This document shows, one piece after another, positions 32,122-41,800 of a stretch of DNA of 64,000 nucleotides. The first letter of the stretch is position 1; each line of letters begins with the position of its first letter. The stretch is from CAIZGX01 sp044239865 (GTDB lineage Bacteria > Bacteroidota > Bacteroidia > Flavobacteriales_D > Sanyastnellaceae), in contig JBIIAO010000001.1 in the NCBI GenBank assembly GCA_044239865.1, positions 186,001-250,000 on the forward strand, given 5' to 3'. The notes beneath the pieces were generated by a model, which did not search any database, was not told the DNA's origin, and was given only the letters and a program-made list of their open reading frames with translations. A program made the position numbers and the translations under genes.

Positions 32122-33581
32122 ATAAAATTGTTCTTTCTTTCCGAACGCATTCTGCCGCATGGATAACAGCGGTGATAGCATTTATTTTGTTTGGAATAGT
32201 CTCTTTCACCAATCATATTCTATTTCGAACCTACGCACTAGATCTTGGGTTATACACCAACGCATTGTATGACTACGCGCATTTTAGATTCGCAGACACT
32301 TCGCTTTTCCTTCCTGAAAATAAAAATTTGTTGGCCGATCATTTCGATGTTTACCTCATGTTGTTTTCCCCACTTTCATGGATATTCAAATCATACACGC
32401 TTCTGGTGGTTCAGGCAGTTGCGATAATTGTAGGCGGATTCGGAATGTATTTTTTGTTGAATGAAAACGAACAGACTCGTTCGTTTAGAATTTGGGGCAT
32501 GGTGATGTTCTATTTGTTTTTCGGAACACTTGGGGCATTGTCATATGACTATCACAGCAATGTAATTTCAGCAATGGCTCTGCCTTTTTTCTTTCTTACA
32601 GTCAATCGAAAAGCCTGGGGGAAGGCTTTTGCACTGCTCGTTTTTATGTGTTTGGGGAAAGAAAATGTTTCGTTGTTTTTGTTCTTTGTTACGCTCGGAT
32701 TATTCTGGAAATATTTCAAGACGAAAGAAAGTCGAAAGTTTATTTTGCTTTTCGCGGGGTTCAGTCTGGTTTACTTTTTACTTATGGTGAAGTGTGTAAT
32801 GCCTGCTATTGCCGGCGAAGATGACTTCGTGCATTTTGGAAAGTATCCCGTTTTGGGTGGCGACATGACAGCGGCCATAAAGTTTATCATTATGCATCCG
32901 CTTGAATTTATTCGTTTGCTTTTTGTGAATCACATGCCTGAAAATGAAATCTACAACAACGAGAAAGTTTTTTTCTATTTGGTGTTGTTTGTCAGTGGAG
33001 GTTGGGCGCTTTTTGTTAGACCGTGGTATTTCGTTATGATCATTCCAATCATTATTCAAAAGGAATTAACGAATCAGCCAACCACTTGGGGTTGTTCTTA
33101 TCAATATTCCATTGAATTTGCTCCGGTGGTTTTAATCGCACTCATGGAAGTAGTTTCAAGATGGAAATGGAATGTGAATCGAATAGGCGCGCTCCTTTTA
33201 TTTTTTACTGTGTCGAGTACCGTTTACGCATTCGTTGAACGATCGAAATCGTGGGAAAAAGCGCGTTTTATTTTTTGGCAAAAGCCTCACTTTACACCGC
33301 TTTATGATTTGACTGGAGTAAAAATATTAATGGATAGAATTCCTGCGGATGCTTCAGTAATGGCCAATTCGGCTTATGTCGGTCAATTGGCTTATCGCGA
33401 CAAGTGCTATGCTTTCCCTTTGTTGAAAGATGCAGAGTACATGCTCATTAGTTCAACAGAAGCGACTTATCCGGTCACTTATGAGCAGACCAACGAGTTT
33501 ATTCAATCTGTTCAAGTAGACAGCACATGGCAGCTAGTGGAGCAGCGTGACCATGTTTATTTGTTTCAACGTAAACCGTAA
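32118..33581 (+). CDS. DUF2079 polytopic membrane protein
   Basis: The 487-residue inner-membrane protein has about ten transmembrane helices and the DUF2079 pattern in its first half: YALDLGLYTNALYDYAHFRFADTSLF and LLADHFDVYLMLFSPLSWIFKSYTLLVVQA. The family shares the layout of GT-C-type glycosyltransferases, and the Asp in LADHFD sits where such enzymes have an acidic catalytic loop, but no activity is shown. The ATG overlaps the upstream stop as ATGA. The 3' end overlaps the convergent acetyltransferase gene by 16 bases. Confidence 0.87.
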   Translation: MNKIVLSFRTHSAAWITAVIAFILFGIVSFTNHILFRTYALDLGLYTNALYDYAHFRFADTSLFLPENKNLLADHFDVYLMLFSPLSWIFKSYTLLVVQAVAIIVGGFGMYFLLNENEQTRSFRIWGMVMFYLFFGTLGALSYDYHSNVISAMALPFFFLTVNRKAWGKAFALLVFMCLGKENVSLFLFFVTLGLFWKYFKTKESRKFILLFAGFSLVYFLLMVKCVMPAIAGEDDFVHFGKYPVLGGDMTAAIKFIIMHPLEFIRLLFVNHMPENEIYNNEKVFFYLVLFVSGGWALFVRPWYFVMIIPIIIQKELTNQPTTWGCSYQYSIEFAPVVLIALMEVVSRWKWNVNRIGALLLFFTVSSTVYAFVERSKSWEKARFIFWQKPHFTPLYDLTGVKILMDRIPADASVMANSAYVGQLAYRDKCYAFPLLKDAEYMLISSTEATYPVTYEQTNEFIQSVQVDSTWQLVEQRDHVYLFQRKP

Positions 33582-34108
33582 TTCCAATACAGTGGAGTGG
33601 TAGGAGTTTCAGGAAACTGAATCGTTTTTTCCATCCAAAGAACGTCGTGCCATTCTTTCAATTTGAATCCAACATTTTTGTAAGTAGCAAATTTTTCAAA
33701 TCCCATCTTGTGGTGAAATCCAACACTGGCTTCGTTCGGAAGGGCAATAACAGCGAAAGCTTTGCAAATGTGAATACCTTTTAGTTCCGAAAACAATTCG
33801 GCGTATAGCTTCGTAGCGACGCCAGATTTTTTGTTTTGATTTTCAACATAAATTGAAACTTCTACATTCCATTGGTAGGCTAAGCGATCGCGGTAGGCTG
33901 AGGCGTATGCGTAACCTACAAGAGCTCCGTCTTCTTCAGCAACGAGATAGGGAAATCGGTTGGATATTGCATCGATTCGGTTTGAAAATTCTTCTAGCGA
34001 AGGTGCTTCCAATTCAAATGAAACCGCGGAAGCAACGACATGTTTCGAGTAGAGACTTAGGCAAAAGTCGGCGTCAGAAATTTTAACAGGACGAATACTT
34101 AGGCTCAT
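33566..34108 (-). CDS. GNAT family N-acetyltransferase (phosphinothricin acetyltransferase-like)
   Basis: This 180-residue acetyltransferase resembles the Pat/YncA group: IRPVKISDADFCLSLYSKHV at the start, GYAYASAYRDRLAYQWNVEVSIYVENQNKKSGVATKLYAEL with the acetyl-CoA loop, and ALPNEASVGFHHKMGFEKF. Members acetylate methionine derivatives or phosphinothricin; natural substrate here unknown. Its ATG overlaps the upstream cytochrome stop by 4 bases, so it is translated from the same messenger. Confidence 0.88.
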   Translation of the reverse strand: MSLSIRPVKISDADFCLSLYSKHVVASAVSFELEAPSLEEFSNRIDAISNRFPYLVAEEDGALVGYAYASAYRDRLAYQWNVEVSIYVENQNKKSGVATKLYAELFSELKGIHICKAFAVIALPNEASVGFHHKMGFEKFATYKNVGFKLKEWHDVLWMEKTIQFPETPTTPLYWNYGLR

Positions 34109-36096
34109 CTGCGAATTACACGTTCAAGCGTTCTTCCTCTTGAGGAATTGATTTCGATAAAATAAGTCCCTCGTGTTTCTGGCAATTGAATGCGAGCAAC
34201 GATGCTTCCGATTTTTCTTCGTTCAATAAATCTTCCATCCAAAGTATATATGGCTATTTCATCGACCATTGTTCCGTTTGCAGTTAGGTTCACCCAACCG
34301 TCTGTTGTTGGATTAGGGAAGAGTAAGAATGTTGGAATTCGAATTTCTTCTACCCCAATAATAGTGCTCATGAGTGTTTGCGCGCCTACTTGAATAGCGT
34401 CTGCACCCTCAGCATCGTACATGCTGCGGAAAGAGTTGATGCTTTCGTTGTCGAAGGCAAACATTTCATCGAGGTAACGCGGAGGAACCGTTTGGTACAT
34501 CAAGCGCGCTGTCACGTGAAGGTTTCCAGAAAAACCATTCAACGGAATGTGCACGCGAATTTCATCTGTACCGCTTCCTTCATTTCCATTCGGGAAGTGG
34601 TTGAAGTTCGGGTCATATAACGCTTCACCAACAATCATGGTGGTGTCATAGGCCGAATGATTGACAGAAAATCCAAGAGGAGTTAATCGATTGTCTTTGA
34701 TCATGGTTGCTGCGCGTTCCAACACTTGTGTTCTATTTCCATTCACATCTCCCATAACCATTTCATAAATCTGAATTTGGTCTTGAGAAGTAATTAAATC
34801 ATAGTGAGGCTCCCACGTAATGTCTTCGCCAACTATGCGGTATTGATTATCCATTTTTCCCGAATGGAAAATTTCATTGCCGGCATCGTCTACCGCAATA
34901 ATTTCTACATAAGCTCTTCTTGAAGGATATCCGCTAGGGAATTTGTGTCCAGCAAGGTTTGTTAACTTCAAATTGTACTTAGCAGTATCATTTTCGATAC
35001 CTGTTTCTGTTAGAGCTACAGTGGCTGTTTCGTGTTCGATTTGATAAGTACTTCTTTCAATGACGGTATTGAAGTGTTCTTCGGTAGCTGTTACGCCCAA
35101 AGTTGCTGCGTTATTCTTTATCAAGTTTAGCATGAAAGTGTTTCCACCTACTAACCAGTGTTGTCCATACGGTTGTCGTTGTGGCAGGAAGAGATATCCA
35201 GATGCAATGACAACTCCCTCACCGGCATCAGGCATGTGGCAACCCTGACATTCTTGTTGAATTCCGGGAGTATCGTTGTAGGAAGAATTCAACCATTCGT
35301 GGTAGGTCGCTTGTTCAATAAAATCTCCACCCGTAAAATTACCTTCAAGGTCGGCAGTATGCGTTGAAAGTGAGTGGCAACCTGCGCACAATTCAGATTG
35401 ACGCACTTTAGCATGCCCAAGCGGACGGTAACCAACAAAGCTCTGCATCATAGCTTCGAAAATTGGAACCGTTTGCTCTTCGGTAATGTATGGACCGTAG
35501 ATGGTGTCTTTGTGGAAGAACAATTCTCCGCTGAAATGTTTACCCACGCCTTGAGGACCGTCCATTTTTTGTTGGTGACAAGCGCCGCAGTTTACTCCAT
35601 CTCGAGCAAGTGAATCGAGGGCAAGTTCTTCTAGTGTGTAGTTGGGGTTGTTTTCTTGCAAGAGGTTTGTGAATCTTCCAACGGGTGCGTGGCAAGAGGT
35701 GCATTTATTTACGAGTTCTTGAGCGTGTGCAGGGTTAACTAATATTTCATGGTTCACTTTCGCCTTCCAAAACGGATCTTTTGCAGAGTTTGCCATCATA
35801 GATCCGCGCCAGTTAGTTGCAGGGCTAACGTCTGCACCCTCTCCGTTTATGTTCGCAAAGTCTACAGGGTCATCTCCGTGGCAACCGCCGCATCTGCCAG
35901 AACCGGTGAAGAATCCATTGTCTCCAACAGGAAGGTTGGTTTGCGTCAAAAGCTTCAGCATTTCCATGCTTCCATGATGAGCTTTTTTAGGCTTCTCATC
36001 TGACCATGAAATGTTGAATAAAGAAACCACTGTTAACAAGGCTAAAAGCGCTGTAATGGATTTGTTTTTCAAGCAGAGTGTTGGGATTCTCGACAT
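34105..36096 (-). CDS. Multiheme c-type cytochrome with type IX sorting domain
   Basis: The 663-residue protein has a signal peptide (ITALLALLTVVSLFNISW) and five standard CXXCH sites in its first half: CGGCH, CTSCH, CGACH, CAGCH and CQGCH. A beta-rich second half follows and then a type A sorting domain (FPNPTTDGWVNLT...ARIQLPETRGTYFIEI...LERVIRR), so it is exported through the type IX system to the cell surface or medium. The start MSRIPTLCLK is preferred; the 34 codons upstream lack signal-peptide character. Role: extracellular or surface electron transfer, inferred. A distant TAnnTTTG-like box (TATCTTTC) is 18 bases upstream. Confidence 0.88.
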   Translation of the reverse strand: MSRIPTLCLKNKSITALLALLTVVSLFNISWSDEKPKKAHHGSMEMLKLLTQTNLPVGDNGFFTGSGRCGGCHGDDPVDFANINGEGADVSPATNWRGSMMANSAKDPFWKAKVNHEILVNPAHAQELVNKCTSCHAPVGRFTNLLQENNPNYTLEELALDSLARDGVNCGACHQQKMDGPQGVGKHFSGELFFHKDTIYGPYITEEQTVPIFEAMMQSFVGYRPLGHAKVRQSELCAGCHSLSTHTADLEGNFTGGDFIEQATYHEWLNSSYNDTPGIQQECQGCHMPDAGEGVVIASGYLFLPQRQPYGQHWLVGGNTFMLNLIKNNAATLGVTATEEHFNTVIERSTYQIEHETATVALTETGIENDTAKYNLKLTNLAGHKFPSGYPSRRAYVEIIAVDDAGNEIFHSGKMDNQYRIVGEDITWEPHYDLITSQDQIQIYEMVMGDVNGNRTQVLERAATMIKDNRLTPLGFSVNHSAYDTTMIVGEALYDPNFNHFPNGNEGSGTDEIRVHIPLNGFSGNLHVTARLMYQTVPPRYLDEMFAFDNESINSFRSMYDAEGADAIQVGAQTLMSTIIGVEEIRIPTFLLFPNPTTDGWVNLTANGTMVDEIAIYTLDGRFIERRKIGSIVARIQLPETRGTYFIEINSSRGRTLERVIRR

Positions 36097-36184
36097 ACTA
36101 TTTTTTTCTGTAAGCGAAAGATACATTTCAATTGCGTTAAGCAAAAAATAATAATTGAAAGAATGTTGGAATTTCTGCGAATTG

Positions 36185-36475
36185 TCAGGAAAAGACAATC
36201 TCCAAAATAGGTGGCTCGCTGAATTGGTCGTTAATGGCCTTCAATAAATCTGTGCGCGATTGGAATAATTCCGCGCGCAAAGGGGCCGATTCGAAATGCA
36301 AATGAAGTTGGTTTCCCTTGATGGTGATTTGCTTCGTCTTTTTATACAGAATGGGGCCCACAGCTTTTTCATAGGCTTCAATAATTTGAAGCTCATTCAG
36401 TTTGCGCTGAAGAGGTGATCGCTTGACCCATTCGCCAATTGCGTCTTTCAAAGAAAATTCGTTCCGTGTGCTCAT
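36185..36475 (-). CDS. DUF721 (DciA-like) family protein
   Basis: The 96-residue protein has the DUF721/DciA layout: KDAIGEWVKRSPLQRKLNELQIIEAYEKAVGPILYKKTKQITIKGNQLHLHFESAPLRAEL, a KH-like fold. DciA-type proteins load the replicative helicase in bacteria without DnaC. Its start overlaps the recF stop by 4 bases (ATGA), consistent with a DNA replication and repair operon. Whether this short form acts as a helicase loader is inference. Confidence 0.85.
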   Translation of the reverse strand: MSTRNEFSLKDAIGEWVKRSPLQRKLNELQIIEAYEKAVGPILYKKTKQITIKGNQLHLHFESAPLRAELFQSRTDLLKAINDQFSEPPILEIVFS

Positions 36476-37599
36476 GGTTGTTGCGCTTCTTCAGGTAAAA
36501 TAAAATTGTTTTGGAGGGAAATGGTTTGAAATTCCATTCCAACTTCAGCTAACATACGCGGAGTTTTTTCAATATCGGTGTCAGAGAGAAATATTTGAGA
36601 ATTTGTGTTTTCGTTCAACCATTTCAACAACGATCGAAGTCTGTTGTCGTCTAGCTTCTCTGAAATGTCATCGAGAATGAGTAATGGAGACTTATTCAAA
36701 ATACCTTTTGTGTATTCCAATTGAGCAAGTTTCAATGCTAAAAGAAATGTTTTTTGCTGTCCTTGAGAAGCGAATTTCTTCAACATTTTTCCTTGCAGTT
36801 CGAAAGCAATATCGTCCTTCTGAATTCCTTTGGTGGTGCGTTCTGCGTGAATGTCGCGCTCGAGATTTCCTTCCAACAACGATAAATAATTCCCTTCATT
36901 CACCTCCGATTCATAACGCAAAACAGGAAGTTCTTCGGCTTGTGAAATTTCGTTGTAAATAGATTCGAAGACAGGGGAGAAACTCTCGAAAAAACTCTTT
37001 CGAGCCAAGTGAATCTGGGTTCCCGTGAAATTCAATTGTTCGTTGTAGATTGAAATAATTTCAGCCAATTCAGTCTTGCCGAACCTGTTGTTTTTGAGGA
37101 CAGCATTGCGCTGGTCAAGCGTGAGGTTGAATTGAATTAACAGTCTTAAATATTCGGAAGAAGTTTGAGACAATGTTTGGTCCAGCCATCTTCTGCGCAC
37201 ATCACTCGCTTCACGAATAAGGTCAATGTCATTGGGTGTGACCATTACTAAGGGAAGAACGCCAATGTGCTCGGATAAACGGTCATATGCTTTCCCGTTT
37301 TTGCTCACTTGCTTCTTTTTGTCGCGGAAGAGGGCGTAGGAAATTTTAATAGGTTCACCATCCATTTCATATTCCCCATTCGCCGCTCCTTGTTCTTTTT
37401 CGTCTTGAATAGAAAAGCTATCGGTGTGCGAAAAATAGCTTTTGCAAAAGCTGAGGCTATAAATAGCGTCGAGGATATTGGTCTTGCCTATTCCGTTTTT
37501 TCCCAACAAGCAATTCACTCTCGGGCCAAATTGGGCCTCGAATGCGTCGTAGTTTTTAAACTGAAACAGCTGGAGTTTATGGAGGGTAATTCTTGACAT
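36472..37599 (-). CDS. recF: DNA replication and repair protein RecF
   Basis: The 375-residue SMC-like ATPase has the Walker A GKNGIGKT (33-40), the signature segment KKFASQGQQKTFLLALKLAQ and the Walker B PLLILDDISEKLDDNR. With RecO and RecR it helps load RecA at gaps. It reads as the first gene of a unit with DUF721, with a TAATTTTG box 14 bases upstream of its ATG, and diverges from the TPR-ribH operon. Confidence 0.96.
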   Translation of the reverse strand: MSRITLHKLQLFQFKNYDAFEAQFGPRVNCLLGKNGIGKTNILDAIYSLSFCKSYFSHTDSFSIQDEKEQGAANGEYEMDGEPIKISYALFRDKKKQVSKNGKAYDRLSEHIGVLPLVMVTPNDIDLIREASDVRRRWLDQTLSQTSSEYLRLLIQFNLTLDQRNAVLKNNRFGKTELAEIISIYNEQLNFTGTQIHLARKSFFESFSPVFESIYNEISQAEELPVLRYESEVNEGNYLSLLEGNLERDIHAERTTKGIQKDDIAFELQGKMLKKFASQGQQKTFLLALKLAQLEYTKGILNKSPLLILDDISEKLDDNRLRSLLKWLNENTNSQIFLSDTDIEKTPRMLAEVGMEFQTISLQNNFILPEEAQQP

Positions 37600-37613
37600 G
37601 TAATTAGAAGTGT

Positions 37614-37621
37614 CAAAATTA
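37614..37621 (-). promoter_or_regulatory. -7 box TAATTTTG for recF
   Basis: An exact TAnnTTTG match on the minus strand, ending 14 bases before the recF ATG. Confidence 0.6.
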
Positions 37622-37658
37622 TTCGGAATTTAGTATATTCGCACCTCAATTTACGCAC

Positions 37659-38357
37659 ATGTCAAATAAAAATAGCGCAGACCAAGAAGTGACTAAGAAC
37701 GAAGCTTATACTTCAAATACCACTTCAACCTTTTTCGAAAAATACAGAAAGCCCATGATGGCTGTAGGTATTGCTTTAGTTGTAGGAGTTGGCGGATACT
37801 TCGCTTACGACGCTACCTTTGCACAACCTCGCGAACGTGAAGCTGCAAACGCTTTGTGGAAAGCTCAGTATTATTTGTCTATAGACAGCATTGACTGGGC
37901 GTTAAATGGCCATGAAGATGCACCTGGATTTCAAGGTGTTATTGACAACTACGAAGGAACTGATGCCGCTGAATTAGCGCATTACGGTGCTGCTATTTGC
38001 TTCCGTTCAAAAGGAGATTTCGGAAATGCTTTAGCGCACTTCCAAGAAGTAAATGTAGATGACCAAGCTGTTTCAGTATACGTTCTTGGAAACATTGGTG
38101 ACATGAATGTAGAATTAGGCCAGTTAGATGAAGCTGTGAAATATTTCGAAAAAGCAGCGACACTTTCGAAGTCAAACGGAACGCGTGATGCATTGGCGGG
38201 CGAATTTTTGTTGAAAGCTGCTCGTGTTTATATCGAGCAAAACAACAAGGACAAAGCGAAGGAAACTCTAGAGAAAGCGATGGAAGGAATCGACAATCGT
38301 TCTGCGACATACACTGAAGCAGATAAAATGTTGAACTTCTTGAAGGCGCAAGGATAA
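37659..38357 (+). CDS. Membrane-anchored tetratricopeptide repeat protein
   Basis: The 232-residue protein has a cytoplasmic N-terminus, one transmembrane helix (PMMAVGIALVVGVGGYFAYD) and at least three TPR units in the periplasm (for example AELAHYGAAICFRSKGDFGNALAHFQEV and VLGNIGDMNVELGQLDEAVKYFEKA). The layout recalls YfgM, a periplasmic chaperone partner of the Sec translocon in E. coli. It shares one base with ribH (stop TAATG), so the two are translationally coupled. Role inferred only. Confidence 0.85.
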   Translation: MSNKNSADQEVTKNEAYTSNTTSTFFEKYRKPMMAVGIALVVGVGGYFAYDATFAQPREREAANALWKAQYYLSIDSIDWALNGHEDAPGFQGVIDNYEGTDAAELAHYGAAICFRSKGDFGNALAHFQEVNVDDQAVSVYVLGNIGDMNVELGQLDEAVKYFEKAATLSKSNGTRDALAGEFLLKAARVYIEQNNKDKAKETLEKAMEGIDNRSATYTEADKMLNFLKAQG

Positions 38358-38845
38358 TGGCAACCGTTAATCTTTCTGAAGAAAGAACTATTCTTCTTCC
38401 TGAAATTGAAAATCACCGTGTGGTTATTTTAGTTTCTCGTTGGAACGAAGAAGTAACAGAGAATTTATACAACGGAGCAATGGAAACATTGCTCCGTCTT
38501 GGTTTTCAATCGTCTCAGATTGAAAAGGAATATGTTCCGGGCAGTTTTGAATTACCGCTGGGAGCAAAATGGGCAACAGAAAAACCGGGTGTTACCGGAG
38601 TCATTGCATTGGGGTGTATTGTGCGTGGTGAAACACCACATTTTGAGTATGTGTCTATGGCAACAGCTCAGGGCATTCAAGACATTGGATTACATTCAGG
38701 TAAACCTGTAGTTTTTGGAGTTCTTACCGATGATCACATTGAACAAAGCCGCGCTCGCAGTGGTGGGGTGCTTGGTAACAAGGGCGTCGACTGCGCTCAA
38801 GCCTTGGTTGAGATGCTGGCGCTTCAGGCGAAATTAAAGTCGTAA
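38357..38845 (+). CDS. ribH: 6,7-dimethyl-8-ribityllumazine synthase
   Basis: The 162-residue enzyme makes lumazine, the last precursor of riboflavin, from 5-amino-6-ribitylaminouracil and a butanone phosphate. Family blocks VSRWNEEVTENLYNGA, VPGSFELPLGAKW, ALGCIVRGETPHFEYVSMATAQGI and FGVLTDDHIEQSRARSGG are all intact; the His in TPHFEYV is the catalytic base position. Size is standard. It overlaps the upstream TPR gene by one base. Confidence 0.97.
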   Translation: MATVNLSEERTILLPEIENHRVVILVSRWNEEVTENLYNGAMETLLRLGFQSSQIEKEYVPGSFELPLGAKWATEKPGVTGVIALGCIVRGETPHFEYVSMATAQGIQDIGLHSGKPVVFGVLTDDHIEQSRARSGGVLGNKGVDCAQALVEMLALQAKLKS

Positions 38846-38875
38846 AGTTCTCTTTGAATTTCGTAAATTCGTTCA

Positions 38876-41800
38876 ATGCGCAAAATTTTACTCATTGGAT
38901 GTTTCGCTATGCTTGTTCAATTCGGACTGGCGCAGGTTGTGCATTTCATCGAGAACAAAGGTCAGTGGCCTTCACAAGTGAAGTTCAGCGCAGCAACAGA
39001 AAACGGTAGAACGTTTTTCGAAAACAACGCCTTCACGCATCACTTCTTCGATTTATCTGAAATAGCGAAAGCACATGCTGGAAAGGAGTTCGAGCCGGTT
39101 ATGCGAGGACACGTCTTTCGTCAAGTGTTTCAAAATGCTCAGCCCGAACAGGTTGTTGCCGATGCTTTTCAAAAAACACGATACAACTATTTCTTAGGAA
39201 ACGACCCTGCCAAATGGGGAAGAGATTGTCGTGAAGCGAAAGGATTCCGATATCAGAATTTTTATTCGGGTATTCATCTGCACGTTTATCAAAATAACTT
39301 CTTCATGAAGTACGACTGGGAAGTGCAACGTGGTGCTTCACCAACGCAAATTCAATGGTCGTATGAAGGAACCGATGACGTTCGAATTGAAGACGGAAGG
39401 CTCATTGTGCGAACGGCCTTGGGAGAAATAGTTGAGCAAATCCCCATTGCATATCAAATGATTCCCATGGAAGGCGAAGCCGCTGGAAACAATCCGCCGA
39501 TGAAGATGCGTGTCGATTGTTCCTTCGTGAAAAATGGTGATGTAATTTCATTCCGATTGGGAAAATATGATACAAGGCATCCGCTAATCATTGACCCCGA
39601 ACTCATTTTCTCTTCCTACAGCGGAAGCTTCGATGACAATTTCGGTTATACCGCCACCTACGACAGTCAAGGAAATTTAATTTCAGGAAGCAGTGCATTC
39701 GGACAAGGGTATCCAACGACTGTTGGAGCTTATCAAACCACTTGGGGTGGCGGAGATGGACAAGGGAGTTTGGCCGGCACCGACATGGCCATTTCGAAAT
39801 ACGATGTGTCTGGGACATTCATGCAATGGAGTACGTTTATTGGCGGTTTGAACGACGATTTGCCACACAGTCTCATCTGTAACAGCAACGATGAACTTAT
39901 TGTATTGGGAACAACATCTAGCCCGAATTTCCCAGTAACGACCAATGCCTTCGATAATACATACAACGGCGGATCCAATTTCGCACCTTTCGGTGTAGGC
40001 GTTCAATATACCAATGGGAGTGATATTGTTGTGGCGAAATTAAATGCAAATGGAAATACACTAGAGGCCTCTACGTTTATAGGGGGAACGGGCAACGATG
40101 GCGTGAACACTGCAGCAGGATTGAAGTTCAACTATGCCGATGAATTTCGTGGTGAGGTGGATTTAGATGCAAACGATAACGTGTATGTTGTGAGTTCAAC
40201 CTTCTCAGATAACTTCCCGACGGTTAACGCATTTCAATCGAGTCTCGGCGGATTACAAGATGCATGCGTATTTCAGCTATCGAACGATTTGTCCCAACTC
40301 TATTGGAGTACCTACTTGGGTGGAAGCGACGATGATAGTGGATTCAGTTTGGCTGAGGATAATGCAGGAAATATATTCGTGTGCGGAGGAACGCAGTCGG
40401 TGAATTTTCCAATAGCAGGCAACGGATATGGACAAGTTTTTAATGGCGGGAATAGCGACGGTTGGATCGCGAAGTTGAGTCCAGATGGGACAAGTTTGCT
40501 TTCTTCGACATACTTCGGAAGTAACGTTTACGATCAACTTTATTTTATTGAAACAGACAACCTCGATGAGGTTTTTGTATACGGACAAACGCGCGCTGCG
40601 AATTCAACCTTTGTTGTAAATGCCGCATTCAGTCAGCCTAACAGCGGAATGTTGGTAACGAAATTCCCCAATGATTTATCGTCTATTGTTTGGAGCACCG
40701 TGTTTGGTGTCGGCGATGGAAGGCCGAGTCTTTCTCCGACAGCATTCTTGGTAGATGTATGCGGAAAGATTTACCTCAGTGGTTGGGGAGGAGCCGTGAA
40801 CTTGTATTCAACGAATGAAGCAGGTAATACCAGTGGATTGCTCACTACGTCAGATGCGTTTCAAACAACGACAGATGGTAGCGATTTTTATTTGCTCGTT
40901 TTGGAGGCCGATGCAAGCGCTGTAACGTATGCTTCTTTTTTCGGAGGGAATATTAGTGCAGAACACGTAGACGGAGGAACCAGTCGTTTCGATCGAAAGG
41001 GAATTATTTATCAGAGTGTATGCGCCGGTTGTGGGGGAAATAGCGACTTTCCAATTTTTCCAGCGAATGCAGTTTCAGCAATCAACAACAACAGCTGTAA
41101 CAACGGTGTTTTCAAATACGATTTTCAATTGCCGCTGACCGTGGCGAGTTTTAATGCGCCGCCTCTGTTGTGCGAAGGATCAACGATTCAATTGGTCAGC
41201 AACTCTTATTTGGCAGCTTCTGTTCAATGGCATTTCAGCGACGATAATTCTACGGTATTTGGAAACAGTGTCGTTCACACCTTCAATGCACCAGGAACGT
41301 ACACGATAACCTTAACCGCGCAGAATCCAATAACGTGCAATGCTGTGGATACCATCTCGCGCACGGTAACAGTTATTGCTCCCATAGTTGAATCACTCTC
41401 CGATGTTACGGTGTGCGCTGGAGTTCCAATTCAATTGGGACAGGTTAGTGCAGATCCGAATGCAGTTTATACCTGGACACCGAACGATGGTAATCTAAGT
41501 GATGTGAATGGCCCGCTTCCCATTTTTACAGGAAGTTCAAATGGTTCGTATCAATTGTTGGTTCAGCATGATATATGCACAGACACGCTCACGCAAAATG
41601 TGATCGTTCCTCAATTGGAATTAGTTCTTTCCAATGATACTTCACTCTGTGTTCCCGACAATGTAGACCTCAGCGCTGCAATTAATCCGACTAATGGAAG
41701 TTTGATTTGGAGTGCTTCACCTGATTTTTCTTCACCACTAAATAGCAATACACAGGATCTATCAATAAACGTTTTTGTGAACGGAATGCAAACGTATTTC

